This document shows positions 1 through 6,877 of a stretch of 64,000 nt of DNA, piece after piece. Both the position numbers and the translations under genes were made by a program. Numbering within the stretch: position 1 is the stretch's first letter; each line of letters starts with the position of its first letter. Source of the DNA: Solirubrobacter sp963848475 (GTDB taxonomy: Bacteria; Actinomycetota; Thermoleophilia; Solirubrobacterales; Solirubrobacteraceae); NCBI GenBank assembly GCA_963848475.1, contig CAWKDW010000004.1, forward strand, positions 124,001-188,000, read 5' to 3'. The notes beneath the pieces are model-generated. The model saw only the letters and a program-made list of their open reading frames with translations. It searched no databases and was not told where the DNA came from.

Positions 1-146
1 TCGCCGCCTTCTATCGCGACTCGCCGGTGCTCAAGGAGCCCGACGCTGCATTACAGTCGTTCCGGATCGCGCTCTGCGTCGCTTCCCAACGCACCCTCGC
101 CGCCGCGCTCGGACTGCTCGGCGTCTCAGCCCCGGAGACAATGTGA
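1..146 (+). CDS. argS: Arginyl-tRNA synthetase, C-terminal end (partial)
   Basis: The reading frame starting at base 3 encodes the last 47 residues of a protein and ends at TGA 144-146. The residues AAFYRDSPVLK, then LQSFRIALCVASQRTLAAAL and GLLGVSAPETM, match the DALR anticodon-binding domain that closes bacterial arginyl-tRNA synthetases (typically FY..CPVL..., R..LC.A....L..GL.LLGI..PERM). The enzyme charges tRNA-Arg in the cytoplasm. Only the tail is inside the window, so the catalytic domain cannot be examined. The next gene starts within or just after the stop codon, which suggests translational coupling. Confidence 0.8.
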   Translation, partial: AAFYRDSPVLKEPDAALQSFRIALCVASQRTLAAALGLLGVSAPETM

Positions 147-466
147 TGCTCGACGCGACGACCTCGCTCACGGTTCAGGCCAGACTCCCGAACCCGTACA
201 TCCACGTCGACAACCGCGGGTTGATCCTGTGCAACGGGCCGCGTTGCGTGAGCGTCCCCGCGTCGCAGCTGCGGACCTGCTCGGAGACGTTCGAGATCAT
301 CGCCTCCGAGAAGCGCGCGACCCGCAGCCAGGGCCCGCACCTGATCGGCGGCTACATCGAGGGCGGCTACGTGGTGCTCTACGCCGGCACCCAGGACGAC
401 CTCGTCTCGGTCAGCCTGAACTCGTCGGAGTTCAACGCGCTGCGCGAAGCCCTGGCGGTCCGATGA
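146..466 (+). CDS. Conserved-looking small protein of unknown function
   Basis: This 106-residue protein is not recognised. ATG 146 overlaps the argS stop by one base; GTG 143 is an alternative start. The sequence is soluble, mixed alpha/beta in character, with two cysteines near the middle (LILCNGPRC) and glycine-rich strands (GGYIEGGYVVLYAG) that could be a small beta-sheet domain. The stop TGA 464-466 overlaps the next gene's ATG, so it sits in a tight argS/unknown/copper-protein gene string. No signal peptide or membrane segment is visible. The frame is supported by third-position GC and by precise overlaps on both sides. Confidence 0.7.
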   Translation: MLDATTSLTVQARLPNPYIHVDNRGLILCNGPRCVSVPASQLRTCSETFEIIASEKRATRSQGPHLIGGYIEGGYVVLYAGTQDDLVSVSLNSSEFNALREALAVR

Positions 467-1821
467 AGCTCCTCCTCGGCGTGCTCGCGGTGCTGCTGAT
501 CGTGGCGGCGCCCGCGCGGGCCGAGGAACGGCTGCTGACGTTCTACTCGCCGCCGATCGACTCCGAGCCCTTCGTCCACAAGTCGACCTGGGTGACGCTC
601 AAGGCCGACGGCGTCCAGGCGCCGGCCGAGGCGGGCTACGTGCTCGGCTTCAAGGAGCAGGTGCTGGTGGACAGCAAGGCCCCGGACGCGAAGCCGCTGC
701 CGGTGTCGAAGATGATGGTCCACCACCTCCTCTATTACACGCCGGAGCGCGTCGACGCGTCGGGCGGGTGCCTCGGCGCCACGTTCCTGACCGGGCGCGG
801 TGAGGAGCACCCGGACGGGCAGTTCGGCATGCTCTCACCGCCCGCGCAGCGCGCCCGCTACGGCGTCCACAACGCCAAGCCCGACGGCAGCGCGCCGACC
901 TGGCAGCTCAATGCGATGGTGATGAACCACTACGCGCAGACCAAGCGCTTCTACGTCCGGACGCGCATCTGGTACACGACCGAGCCGCGCACGCCGATGT
1001 ACCCGCAGACGGTCGGCGACTGCTCGCACTTCCCGAACGGCATGTCCTACGACGTCCCGGGCGGCGGGAAGCCGGGCTCGCGCTTCGTCGACCGCTCGAC
1101 CTGGACCGTGCCGTTCTCCGCGCGCATCCTCAGCGCCGCGTCGCATCACCACGGCGGTGCGACGCATCAGACGCTCACGAGCGTGACGTGCAAGCGCAAG
1201 CTGCTGGACGCGCGCGCCTACTACGGCGCCGCCGACCACCCCTACAACACGATCCGCCCGATCCTCCACGAGCCGGGACCGATCGCCAACGGCACCTTCG
1301 ACTCACTGCAGGGCATCCCGATCGCCCAGGGGGAGGTGCTCGAGCGCGCCGCGGAGCACGACAACGTGGAGTTGCACGTCGCCGCGATGGGCTTCTGGGT
1401 CCTGATGCTGATCCGCGACGACGGCGTGACCGGCTGCCCGGCGCTGCCGACCGACCTCACGGAGGTCACCAAGCCGCGCCGCTTCGACCGCAAGGCGCCC
1501 TACGTCTACGACCGCAAGGTCCCGCAGCTGCTCAGGCCGACCGGCAAGTGGCGGGCCTTCAGCGGCGCCTCGATCTCGATCGGCGACCAGTACTTCCAGC
1601 CGGCGATGCTGACGGCCCGCGTCGGCCAGAAGCTGACCTGGCGCTTCGCCGGCGTCGAGCCGCACAGCGTGACCGTCGCCAACGGGCCGCGCGGCTTCTC
1701 CTCCAACTACCTCGGCATCACGAAAGGGTCGTACTCGTTCACGCCGACCGTCCCCGGCACCTACCGGCTGACGTGCCTGATCCACCCGACGACGATGGCG
1801 CAGACCCTCAAGGTCAACTAG
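463..1821 (+). CDS. Secreted copper protein: PHM-like monooxygenase core fused to a cupredoxin domain
   Basis: The 452-residue protein starts with a signal peptide (KLLLGVLAVLLIVAAPARA). The motif VHHLLYY (about residues 87-93) matches the paired-His copper ligand of type II ascorbate-dependent copper monooxygenases (the PHM/DBH family). A second histidine cluster, SHHHGGATHQ, lies about 140 residues later. The last 100 residues look like a blue-copper domain: PHSV supplies one His, and CLIHPTTM gives the Cys-x2-His-x3-Met ligand pattern of plastocyanins. An extracytoplasmic copper redox or oxygenase role is inferred; the substrate is unknown. It precedes cytochrome c maturation genes but converges with them. 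The start ATG 463 overlaps the previous stop. Confidence 0.72.
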   Translation: MKLLLGVLAVLLIVAAPARAEERLLTFYSPPIDSEPFVHKSTWVTLKADGVQAPAEAGYVLGFKEQVLVDSKAPDAKPLPVSKMMVHHLLYYTPERVDASGGCLGATFLTGRGEEHPDGQFGMLSPPAQRARYGVHNAKPDGSAPTWQLNAMVMNHYAQTKRFYVRTRIWYTTEPRTPMYPQTVGDCSHFPNGMSYDVPGGGKPGSRFVDRSTWTVPFSARILSAASHHHGGATHQTLTSVTCKRKLLDARAYYGAADHPYNTIRPILHEPGPIANGTFDSLQGIPIAQGEVLERAAEHDNVELHVAAMGFWVLMLIRDDGVTGCPALPTDLTEVTKPRRFDRKAPYVYDRKVPQLLRPTGKWRAFSGASISIGDQYFQPAMLTARVGQKLTWRFAGVEPHSVTVANGPRGFSSNYLGITKGSYSFTPTVPGTYRLTCLIHPTTMAQTLKVN

Positions 1822-1823
1822 AA

Positions 1824-2572
1824 CTACAGGGACTTGAAGAAGTTCAGGCCGAGGCCGTCGAGCGTCTCCTGCGCCTTGATGTTGATCTGCTTGAGCTCGC
1901 CGGTGAACAGCATCAGGCCCATCGTGATCAGGATCACGCCGGAGATCGCGGTGATCGCCAGATAGTGGTTGCGCAGCCAGCCGAAGGCGGCGGTCATGCG
2001 CGTGAAGGCGACCGCGGTCAGCAGGAAGGGAACGGCCAGGCCGAGCGAGTAGAACGCGAGCAGGATGCCGCCGTGCCCGACGGAGTCCTGGGTCGCGGCG
2101 ACGTTGAGGATCGCGCCGAGCGTCGGGCCGATGCACGGCGTCCACGCGATCGCGAACGCCGCGCCCGCGACGATCGGGCCGCCTGACCCGGCGCGGCTGA
2201 TCAGCGCGTCCGGGCGCCAGTCGCGGTTCAACCGCGGGACGAACGGCGTCAGCAGGAAGAAGACGCCGAGCGCGATGATGATCGCGCCGGCGATCTTGTC
2301 CAGCGTCGCGCGGCTGTCCGCGAGCGTCGAGCCGAGCCCGGTCGCGGTCATCCCGAGCGCGACGAAGATCGTCGTGAACGACAGGCAGAAGACGATCGCG
2401 GGCATCAGGATCTTCGAGCGTGCTGCGCTCGCCCGACTTCATCTCGGCCAGCGAGACGCCCGAGACGGCCGACAGGTAGCCCGGCACGAGCGGCAGCACG
2501 CACGGCGAGACGAACGAGACGAGGCCGACGGCGAAGGCGGCGATGATCGGTGGGGTCCGCGCCCGCGCTCAC
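1824..2572 (-). CDS. ccdA: CcdA/DsbD-type membrane electron transporter (two frame changes)
   Basis: CcdA carries electrons across the membrane from cytoplasmic thioredoxin to extracytoplasmic thiol proteins that keep apocytochrome c and CcmH/TlpA reduced. The N-terminal part shows FVSPCVLPLVPGYLSAVSGV, with the conserved Cys-Pro of helix 1. The second part has the partner motif AFAIAWTPCIGPTLGAIL, and about six hydrophobic segments are readable. The frame changes near 2548, just after the GTG start, and near 2416, between SGERSTLE and KILMPAIVF. Both halves are otherwise intact, so indel errors are likelier than decay. GTG 2570-2572 overlaps the ccmH stop (GTGA), giving the order tlpA-ccmH-ccdA. 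Confidence 0.83.
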
Positions 2573-3016
2573 AGGCCCAGCTCCGCGTCCAGGCGCCGCG
2601 CGTCCTCGGCGCTCAGGGGCGGCGGCGGTTCCGCCTCGGGCGCGTCGCTCGCGTTGCCGCGCCAGCGCTTGAGGGCGATGCCGATCCCGACGGCCGACAG
2701 CAGCACGAGCACGATCGGGACGACCCACAGCGTCGCGTTGAAGCCCGTCGCGGCCCGGCTGGGCGAGCACACCCTCGCCGTACTCCTCGACCAGCGCGGC
2801 CTTGATCTGCTCCTTGTCCTTGCCCGCGGCGATCTGCTCGCGGATGAACGCGCGCTCCTGCAGTGCGACCGGCGAGCTGGAGACGCTGAGCACGGTGCCG
2901 CACTCGACGCACATCACCTCGTCCTCGATGTCCGGGAGCGAGGCGCGCGGCGCCTGGGCGGCCGCGGGCGCCACGAACGCCAAGGTGGCCAGAAGTGCGA
3001 TCAACGTGATCCTCAT
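2569..3016 (-). CDS. ccmH: CcmH-like cytochrome c maturation thiol oxidoreductase (one frame change)
   Basis: CcmH family proteins hold apocytochrome c haem-binding cysteines reduced for haem ligation. The product begins with a signal peptide (ITLIALLATLAFVAPAAA), then has DEVMCVECGTVLSVSSSP, the CxxC redox motif in the usual place (family consensus LRCPVCQ). A three-helix segment EYGEGVLAQP follows, then, after a frame change near 2760, a membrane helix (ATLWVVPIVLVLLSAVG) and a short acidic tail. One extra G in a GGG run explains the break. Its ATG overlaps the tlpA stop (ATGA) and its stop overlaps the ccdA start, so the three genes are one operon. Confidence 0.83.
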
Positions 3017-3558
3017 GCCTTCTCCGCCAGCAGCTTCGGCAGGTGCTCGTCGAGCCACGCCTGTGTGACCGGGAAGCGCCGCATCGCCGCGACGCGGCCG
3101 CTGCGGTCGATCAGGAACGTCTCCGGGTAGCCGGAGACGCCGAACGAGCGCCCGTACTCGCGGTCGCGGTCGCGCAGGCTCGGGAACGTCGCCTTGCTCT
3201 CCTTGAGGAAGGCGATCGCCTTGTCGCTGGCGTCCTGCGTGTCGACCCCGAGGACCATCCCGCCCTGGGACTCGATCTTCTCGTGCGTCGCTGCAGCAGC
3301 GGCAGCTCCTCGCGGCAGGGGTCGCACCAGGAGGCCCAGACGTTGAGCACGACGACCTTGCCCTTGTAGTCCGCCAGCGAGCCGGAGCCGGTCTGCGAGC
3401 AGCCACGGCAACGCGGCGAGCGGGGCCTCGGGGCGCTTGCCCTTGGCCACCGCGTCGTCGAGCGTGGTGTCCGTCCCCTTGGACACCACGCCGTAGGCGA
3501 GCAGCCCGACGAGGGCCGCGGCGACGAGGGTGATCGGCCAGAAGACACGCAAACGCAC
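3013..3558 (-). CDS. TlpA/ResA-type thioredoxin for cytochrome c maturation (two frame changes)
   Basis: This is a membrane-anchored extracytoplasmic thioredoxin. It has an N-terminal helix (VFWPITLVAAALVGLLAYGV), the redox centre NVWASWCDPCREELP (CxxC = CDPC), and the thioredoxin cis-proline region SGYPETFLIDRSGRV. It should reduce disulfides in apocytochrome c or CcmH, fed by CcdA. The frame changes near 3400 (before GSGSLADYKGK) and near 3290 (after ELPLLQ) and returns to the first frame, so no domain is lost. GTG 3558 was chosen because farther-upstream starts run into the divergent tRNA gene. The stop overlaps ccmH ATG. Confidence 0.83.
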   Translation of the reverse strand: MRLRVFWPITLVAAALVGLLAYGVVSKGTDTTLDDAVAKGKRPEAPLAALPWLLADRLRLAGGLQGQGRRAQRLGLLVRPLPRGAAAAAATHEKIESQGGMVLGVDTQDASDKAIAFLKESKATFPSLRDRDREYGRSFGVSGYPETFLIDRSGRVAAMRRFPVTQAWLDEHLPKLLAEKA

Positions 3559-3598
3559 GTCGGCAAGGGTATCCGCGTCAGTTACACTCCCGACTCGC

Positions 3599-3670
3599 GC
3601 GGGCGTTGTCCAATGGCTAAGACGTTGGCTTCCCAAGCCAAAGATGGGGGTTCGATTCCCCTCGCCCGCT
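3599..3670 (+). tRNA. tRNA-Gly (anticodon CCC)
   Basis: A full cloverleaf can be folded: acceptor arms GCGGGCG (3599-3605) and CGCCCGC (3663-3669), anticodon stem TTGGC/GCCAA enclosing the loop TTCCCAA with anticodon CCC, and a T arm with GGTTCGATTCC. The discriminator base is T3670, and CCA is not encoded. It decodes GGG. It lies between divergent tlpA and convergent rsgA. Confidence 0.95.
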
Positions 3671-3673
3671 TAA

Positions 3674-4606
3674 TCACTTGTTCATTTTTCGCAGGTGAAG
3701 TGAGATCTGACGGCCGCTGGCCTCGCGAGCCCGGGTGGCGGCACGGCGGTCCTCGATCCACGCCAGTTCGCGCTGCAGCTTGCGCCAGGCGGCGATCCGC
3801 TCCGGGTCGAGGTTCTCGCGCACCGCGCAGCCCGGCTCCGTGTCGTGGCCGCAGTCCGCGAAGCGGCACTGCAGGGCGAGTTCGTCGACGTCGCCGAAGC
3901 TCTCGCCGGTGCCGTCCCAGAGGCCGGCGATGCCGGATCCCGGGGGTGTCGATCAGGAACGCGCCGCCGGGAAGCGTGAGCAGCTCGCGGGTGACGGTCG
4001 TGTGGCGGCCGCGGCCGTCGGCGCGCACCTCGCCTGTCGCCTGGCGCTCCTCGCCGAGCAGGGCGTTGATGAGCGTCGACTTGCCGGTGCCGGACGCGCC
4101 GAGCAGGACCGCGGTCGCGCCGGGCTCCAGGAGTTGGCGCACGGCGCCCAGCCCTCGCCGGTGAGCGCGCTGACCGCGATCGCGTCGGCGACGCCCATCC
4201 GCCGCGCGAGCTGCGCCGCCGTCAGGTAGCCGTCGTCGACGAGGTCGGTCTTGGTCAGCAGGAGCGCGACGGGCACGCCGCCCGAGGCCGCGAGCGCGGC
4301 GAAGCGCTCGAGCCGCCGGGCCTTCGGGTCCGGCAGCGGCTCGGTGACGAGCGCGAGGTCGACGTTGACGGCCAGCACCTGGCCGTCGGTCGCCTCGCCC
4401 GGGTCGCGGCGCACGATCACGCCGTGGCGCGGCTTGATGGCGGCGATCGCGTCGCCGTCGTCGAGCTCGACCCAGTCGCCGGTGACCGGCGTCTCGCTCA
4501 GCCGCCCGCGGGCGGGGACGAGCCGCGGCTCGTCGTCATCGGAGGTTGCGACCAGCCAGAGGCCGCGGTACTGCGCCAGGACGCGCGCAGAAGTAAGAGC
4601 TTGCAA
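3674..4606 (-). CDS. rsgA: Small-subunit ribosome biogenesis GTPase RsgA (two frame changes)
   Basis: RsgA is a circularly permuted GTPase that acts late in 30S assembly. An N-terminal OB-fold (GDWVELDDGDAIAAIKPR) is followed by G4 (LLTKTDLV), G1 (LLGASGTGKSTLINALLG) and the G3-type DTPGIR. The C-terminal zinc knuckle CRFADCGHDTEPGCAV has the expected Cys/Cys/His/Cys pattern. The frame changes near 4143 (one base lost in a GGG run after SALTGEG) and near 3940 (just after DTPGIR). Every motif is preserved across the breaks, so sequence error is likely. The start appears to be TTG 4606 with GGAG upstream; the last codon is next to the tRNA. Confidence 0.88.
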
Positions 4607-4729
4607 CGGAGGTTCTCCACGTCATTCGCAAAAGGGACACGACTGGGCGCGGGCTCCGGGCACGTCGTCCCGGGGCCCGTTCAGGCGGTCGTGGCGAAGG
4701 TGTGAAGGCGGTGCGTCACAAGGTGCAGG

Positions 4730-5029
4730 CTACAGAAGCCGCTGCACCGAGTCCACTTTGTCCTGCAGCGTCTGCGGCTTGTCGCGGCGCTCGTCGAGCT
4801 TGAGCACGGTGTAGACGCGCGGGATGCCGAGCTCGAAGGGCACGGCGTGCAGCTCGCCGACGACGGCCAGGATGTCGGCGGTCTCGCCCTCCAGCGACGT
4901 GCCCATGGCGTGCATGACGTACCGCACGCGGTCCTGTTCGGCGAGCCGGCGCTGGATCGCGGCGATGTACTCGGAGGCGCTCGCGTCCGGGCGCCCGAGC
5001 GCGATCACGGTGAGGTCGGCCGTGGCCAT
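4730..5029 (-). CDS. MTH1187-family thiamine-binding protein
   Basis: This 99-residue soluble protein has the ferredoxin-like fold pattern of the MTH1187/YkoF family (also called DUF77). Typical segments are YVMHAMGTSLEGETADILAVV and FELGIPRVYTVLKLDERRDKP, where the invariant MGT and KLDxRRDK motifs lie in the ligand pocket and dimer interface. Family members bind thiamine or its pyrimidine moiety, probably as carriers or salvage sensors; no TPP riboswitch was seen upstream. Its ATG directly abuts the stop of the upstream CapA-like gene, so the two are probably cotranscribed. Confidence 0.85.
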   Translation of the reverse strand: MATADLTVIALGRPDASASEYIAAIQRRLAEQDRVRYVMHAMGTSLEGETADILAVVGELHAVPFELGIPRVYTVLKLDERRDKPQTLQDKVDSVQRLL

Positions 5030-6132
5030 CTACTTGCGCTTGCGGATCGTCGAGATCTCGCCGTCGGCGGCGAACTTCAGGCGGGTGCCCGGGAAGTCGG
5101 AGCGCGTGAGCGAGCGCATGCAGCTGATACGCGCCCCGCTTCGGGTCGGCGTGGGGGACGCCGCGCGCCGTCGAGCCGGTAGGACGCGATCCGCCCGACG
5201 AAGAAGCGGCCGTCGGGCGCCAGGGCGAGCGTCAGCAGCGCGCTGAGCGAGCTGCGGCCGCCGGTGCCGAAGTTGTGCCAGCCGGCGAGGTTGCCGAGCG
5301 AGTAGGCGATCAGCCGGCCCTTGTAGAGCTCGAGCCCGCGCAGCACGTGCGGGCCGGAGCCGAGCACGACGTCGGCGCCCGCGTCGATCGCGACGCGCGC
5401 GAAGTGGCGGCTGTCGCCGCGGTACTCGCCGTAGGCCTCCTCGGCGCCCTCGGGCACGTGCACCTTGCTCTCGCCCTCGGCGCCGGCGTGCAGGAACGCG
5501 ACCACGATGTCGGCCATGCTCGCCGCGCGCTGGATCTGGATCCGGACCTTGGCGTCGTCGGCCATCGGGTTGGTCCAGCTGTAGGTCGAGAAGCCGGCGA
5601 AGGCGACCTTCGTCCCGCGGCGGTTGATGACCACGATCTCGCCGGGCGCGCCGGTGGCCTTGACCTTCGCGGCGGCGAGCGCGTCACGCGTGGAGCGCCA
5701 GCCGAGCGCGCCGTAGTCGAAGGCGTGGTTGTTGGCGTGGTTGACGATGTCCACGCCCGCCCGCCGCAGCGTCTTCGCGTTGCCGGGCGGTGCCTGGAAG
5801 GCGAAGCAGTCCTTGCTGCCGCCGCCGCATTTGGAGGCGCCGCCGGGGCCGAACGTCCCCTCGTAGTTGACCGCGGCGATGTGGGCCTTCTTGAGCACGG
5901 CCGCTCCGGCCGCGAGCAGGTCGCGGCCGCCGTTGGGCGGGTTGCCGTAGGAGGAGCCGAGCGTGAGGTCGCCGCCCCAGGTCAGCACGACCGGCTGGGT
6001 CGCGCGCTTCTGGGTGGCCGCGACCGCCTCAGCGGTCGGCGACTCGCTCGCCGCGCTCGAAGCGAGCGAGGCGAGGACGAACAGCAGCACCGCCGCTGCC
6101 GTCCGAGTCGTACCGACATGGCGGCGCATCAC
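5030..6132 (-). CDS. Secreted CapA-like metallophosphatase (two frame changes near the end)
   Basis: The protein has a signal peptide (AAAVLLFVLASLASSAA) and the CapA/PgsA fold of calcineurin-like phosphoesterases: LTWGGDLTLGSSYG, VNYEGTF, the NHANNHAFDYG signature, FLHAGAE and the GSGPHVLRGLE metal-ligand histidine. The family is linked to poly-gamma-glutamate capsule, but many actinobacterial members are of unknown substrate. The frame changes near 5160 (after SYRLDG) and near 5125, restoring a typical tail that ends LKFAADGEISTIRKRK. The start is GTG 6132 or ATG 6129. Its stop touches the start of the thiamine-binding gene. Confidence 0.8.
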
Positions 6133-6164
6133 CCGGGGATTCGCGCCGGCTCGGTGCGGTCCTG

Positions 6165-6299
6165 CTACCAGGCCTGATCGGTGCCGCAGTGCGGGCAGCC
6201 GACCGATGTGGTGACCGCGGCCTTGAAGACGTAGCCGCAGGCGCAGCTGTAGAGCGCAGCGTCCTGGCTCACGTTCGCGCGCTTGTTGCGCTCCCGCAT
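6165..6299 (-). CDS. Small zinc-ribbon protein
   Basis: This 44-residue protein has two CxxC-type pairs: SCACGYVF and GCPHCGTD. The spacing of four cysteines over about 20 residues is that of a zinc ribbon, as in small regulatory or ribosome-associated proteins, so metal binding is likely. ATG 6299 was chosen because the upstream extension of the frame is arginine-rich and not protein-like. The function is unknown. It sits 32 bases upstream of the CapA-like gene on the same strand and is divergent from ccmE. The 172 bases between it and ccmE hold an imperfect inverted repeat around 6375-6402 but no gene. Confidence 0.7.
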   Translation of the reverse strand: MRERNKRANVSQDAALYSCACGYVFKAAVTTSVGCPHCGTDQAW

Positions 6300-6471
6300 C
6301 GGGCCGACAGCGGTGCGTCGCCGGCTGCGGGGCCGGAGGCGGGTGAGGGTGATCGGGCGGGCTACATGCATCGACTTGCCACTGTTAACGACAGGTGGCG
6401 CCAGAGGTTTCAGCGATCGATGTTGGGAATCGTTAGCGCCGCCTCCGGACGTCTCGCGCCATAATCGACTC

Positions 6472-6876
6472 GTGGACCCGTCCCGCAAGCGCACGATCCG
6501 CTTCGTTGTGGCGCTCTCCGCCGCCGTTCTGCTGGCCGGAGCGCTCGCCTATACGAGCTTCTCCGCGTCCACCGAGGCACGTCAGCCCTCGGAACTCGCC
6601 ACCGCCGCGCCAACTCCGGGCAAGAAGTACCAGCTCGTCGGCAAGGTCGTCGCGGGCTATCACCAGCAGGGCGACACGACGTACTTCCGCGTCCGCGACC
6701 GCGACGGCAAGACCTCCGTGGCCGTCACCTACAGCGGTCAGCTGCCCGACCCGTTCCGCGCCGACCGCGAGGTCGTCATCGACGTGGTCAAGAAGGGCGA
6801 CGTCTACGAGGGGCAGAAGGGCTCGCTCGTGACGAAGTGCCCCTCGAAGTTCACGGCCGACCAGACGCAGACCTGA
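6472..6876 (+). CDS. ccmE: Haem chaperone CcmE, cysteine-type variant
   Basis: CcmE receives haem from the CcmABC system and hands it to CcmF/H. The 134-residue protein has an N-terminal anchor helix (residues 10-28) and the OB-fold strands YQLVGKVV, YFRVRD and VTYSGQLPDPFR, the last being the conserved YxGxLPDxFR motif. In place of the haem-binding His of HxxxY it has C123-P-S-K-F127. This resembles the CxxxY-type CcmE known from Desulfovibrio and archaea, here with Phe instead of Tyr. GTG 6472 is the start that gives the correct short cytoplasmic tail. The stop is one base before ccmF. Confidence 0.85.
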   Translation: MDPSRKRTIRFVVALSAAVLLAGALAYTSFSASTEARQPSELATAAPTPGKKYQLVGKVVAGYHQQGDTTYFRVRDRDGKTSVAVTYSGQLPDPFRADREVVIDVVKKGDVYEGQKGSLVTKCPSKFTADQTQT

Positions 6877-6877
6877 C

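Noticed and set aside
3290..3400. Programmed frameshifting in tlpA or rsgA
   Set aside because: There is no slippery heptamer with a downstream structure shared among cases, and similar breaks occur in many unrelated genes. Sequence error is simpler.
6375..6402. Imperfect inverted repeat GCCACTGT ... ACAGGTGGC upstream of ccmE
   Set aside because: Symmetry is broken by a one-base offset, and it is not positioned as a clear operator or terminator, so no feature was assigned.
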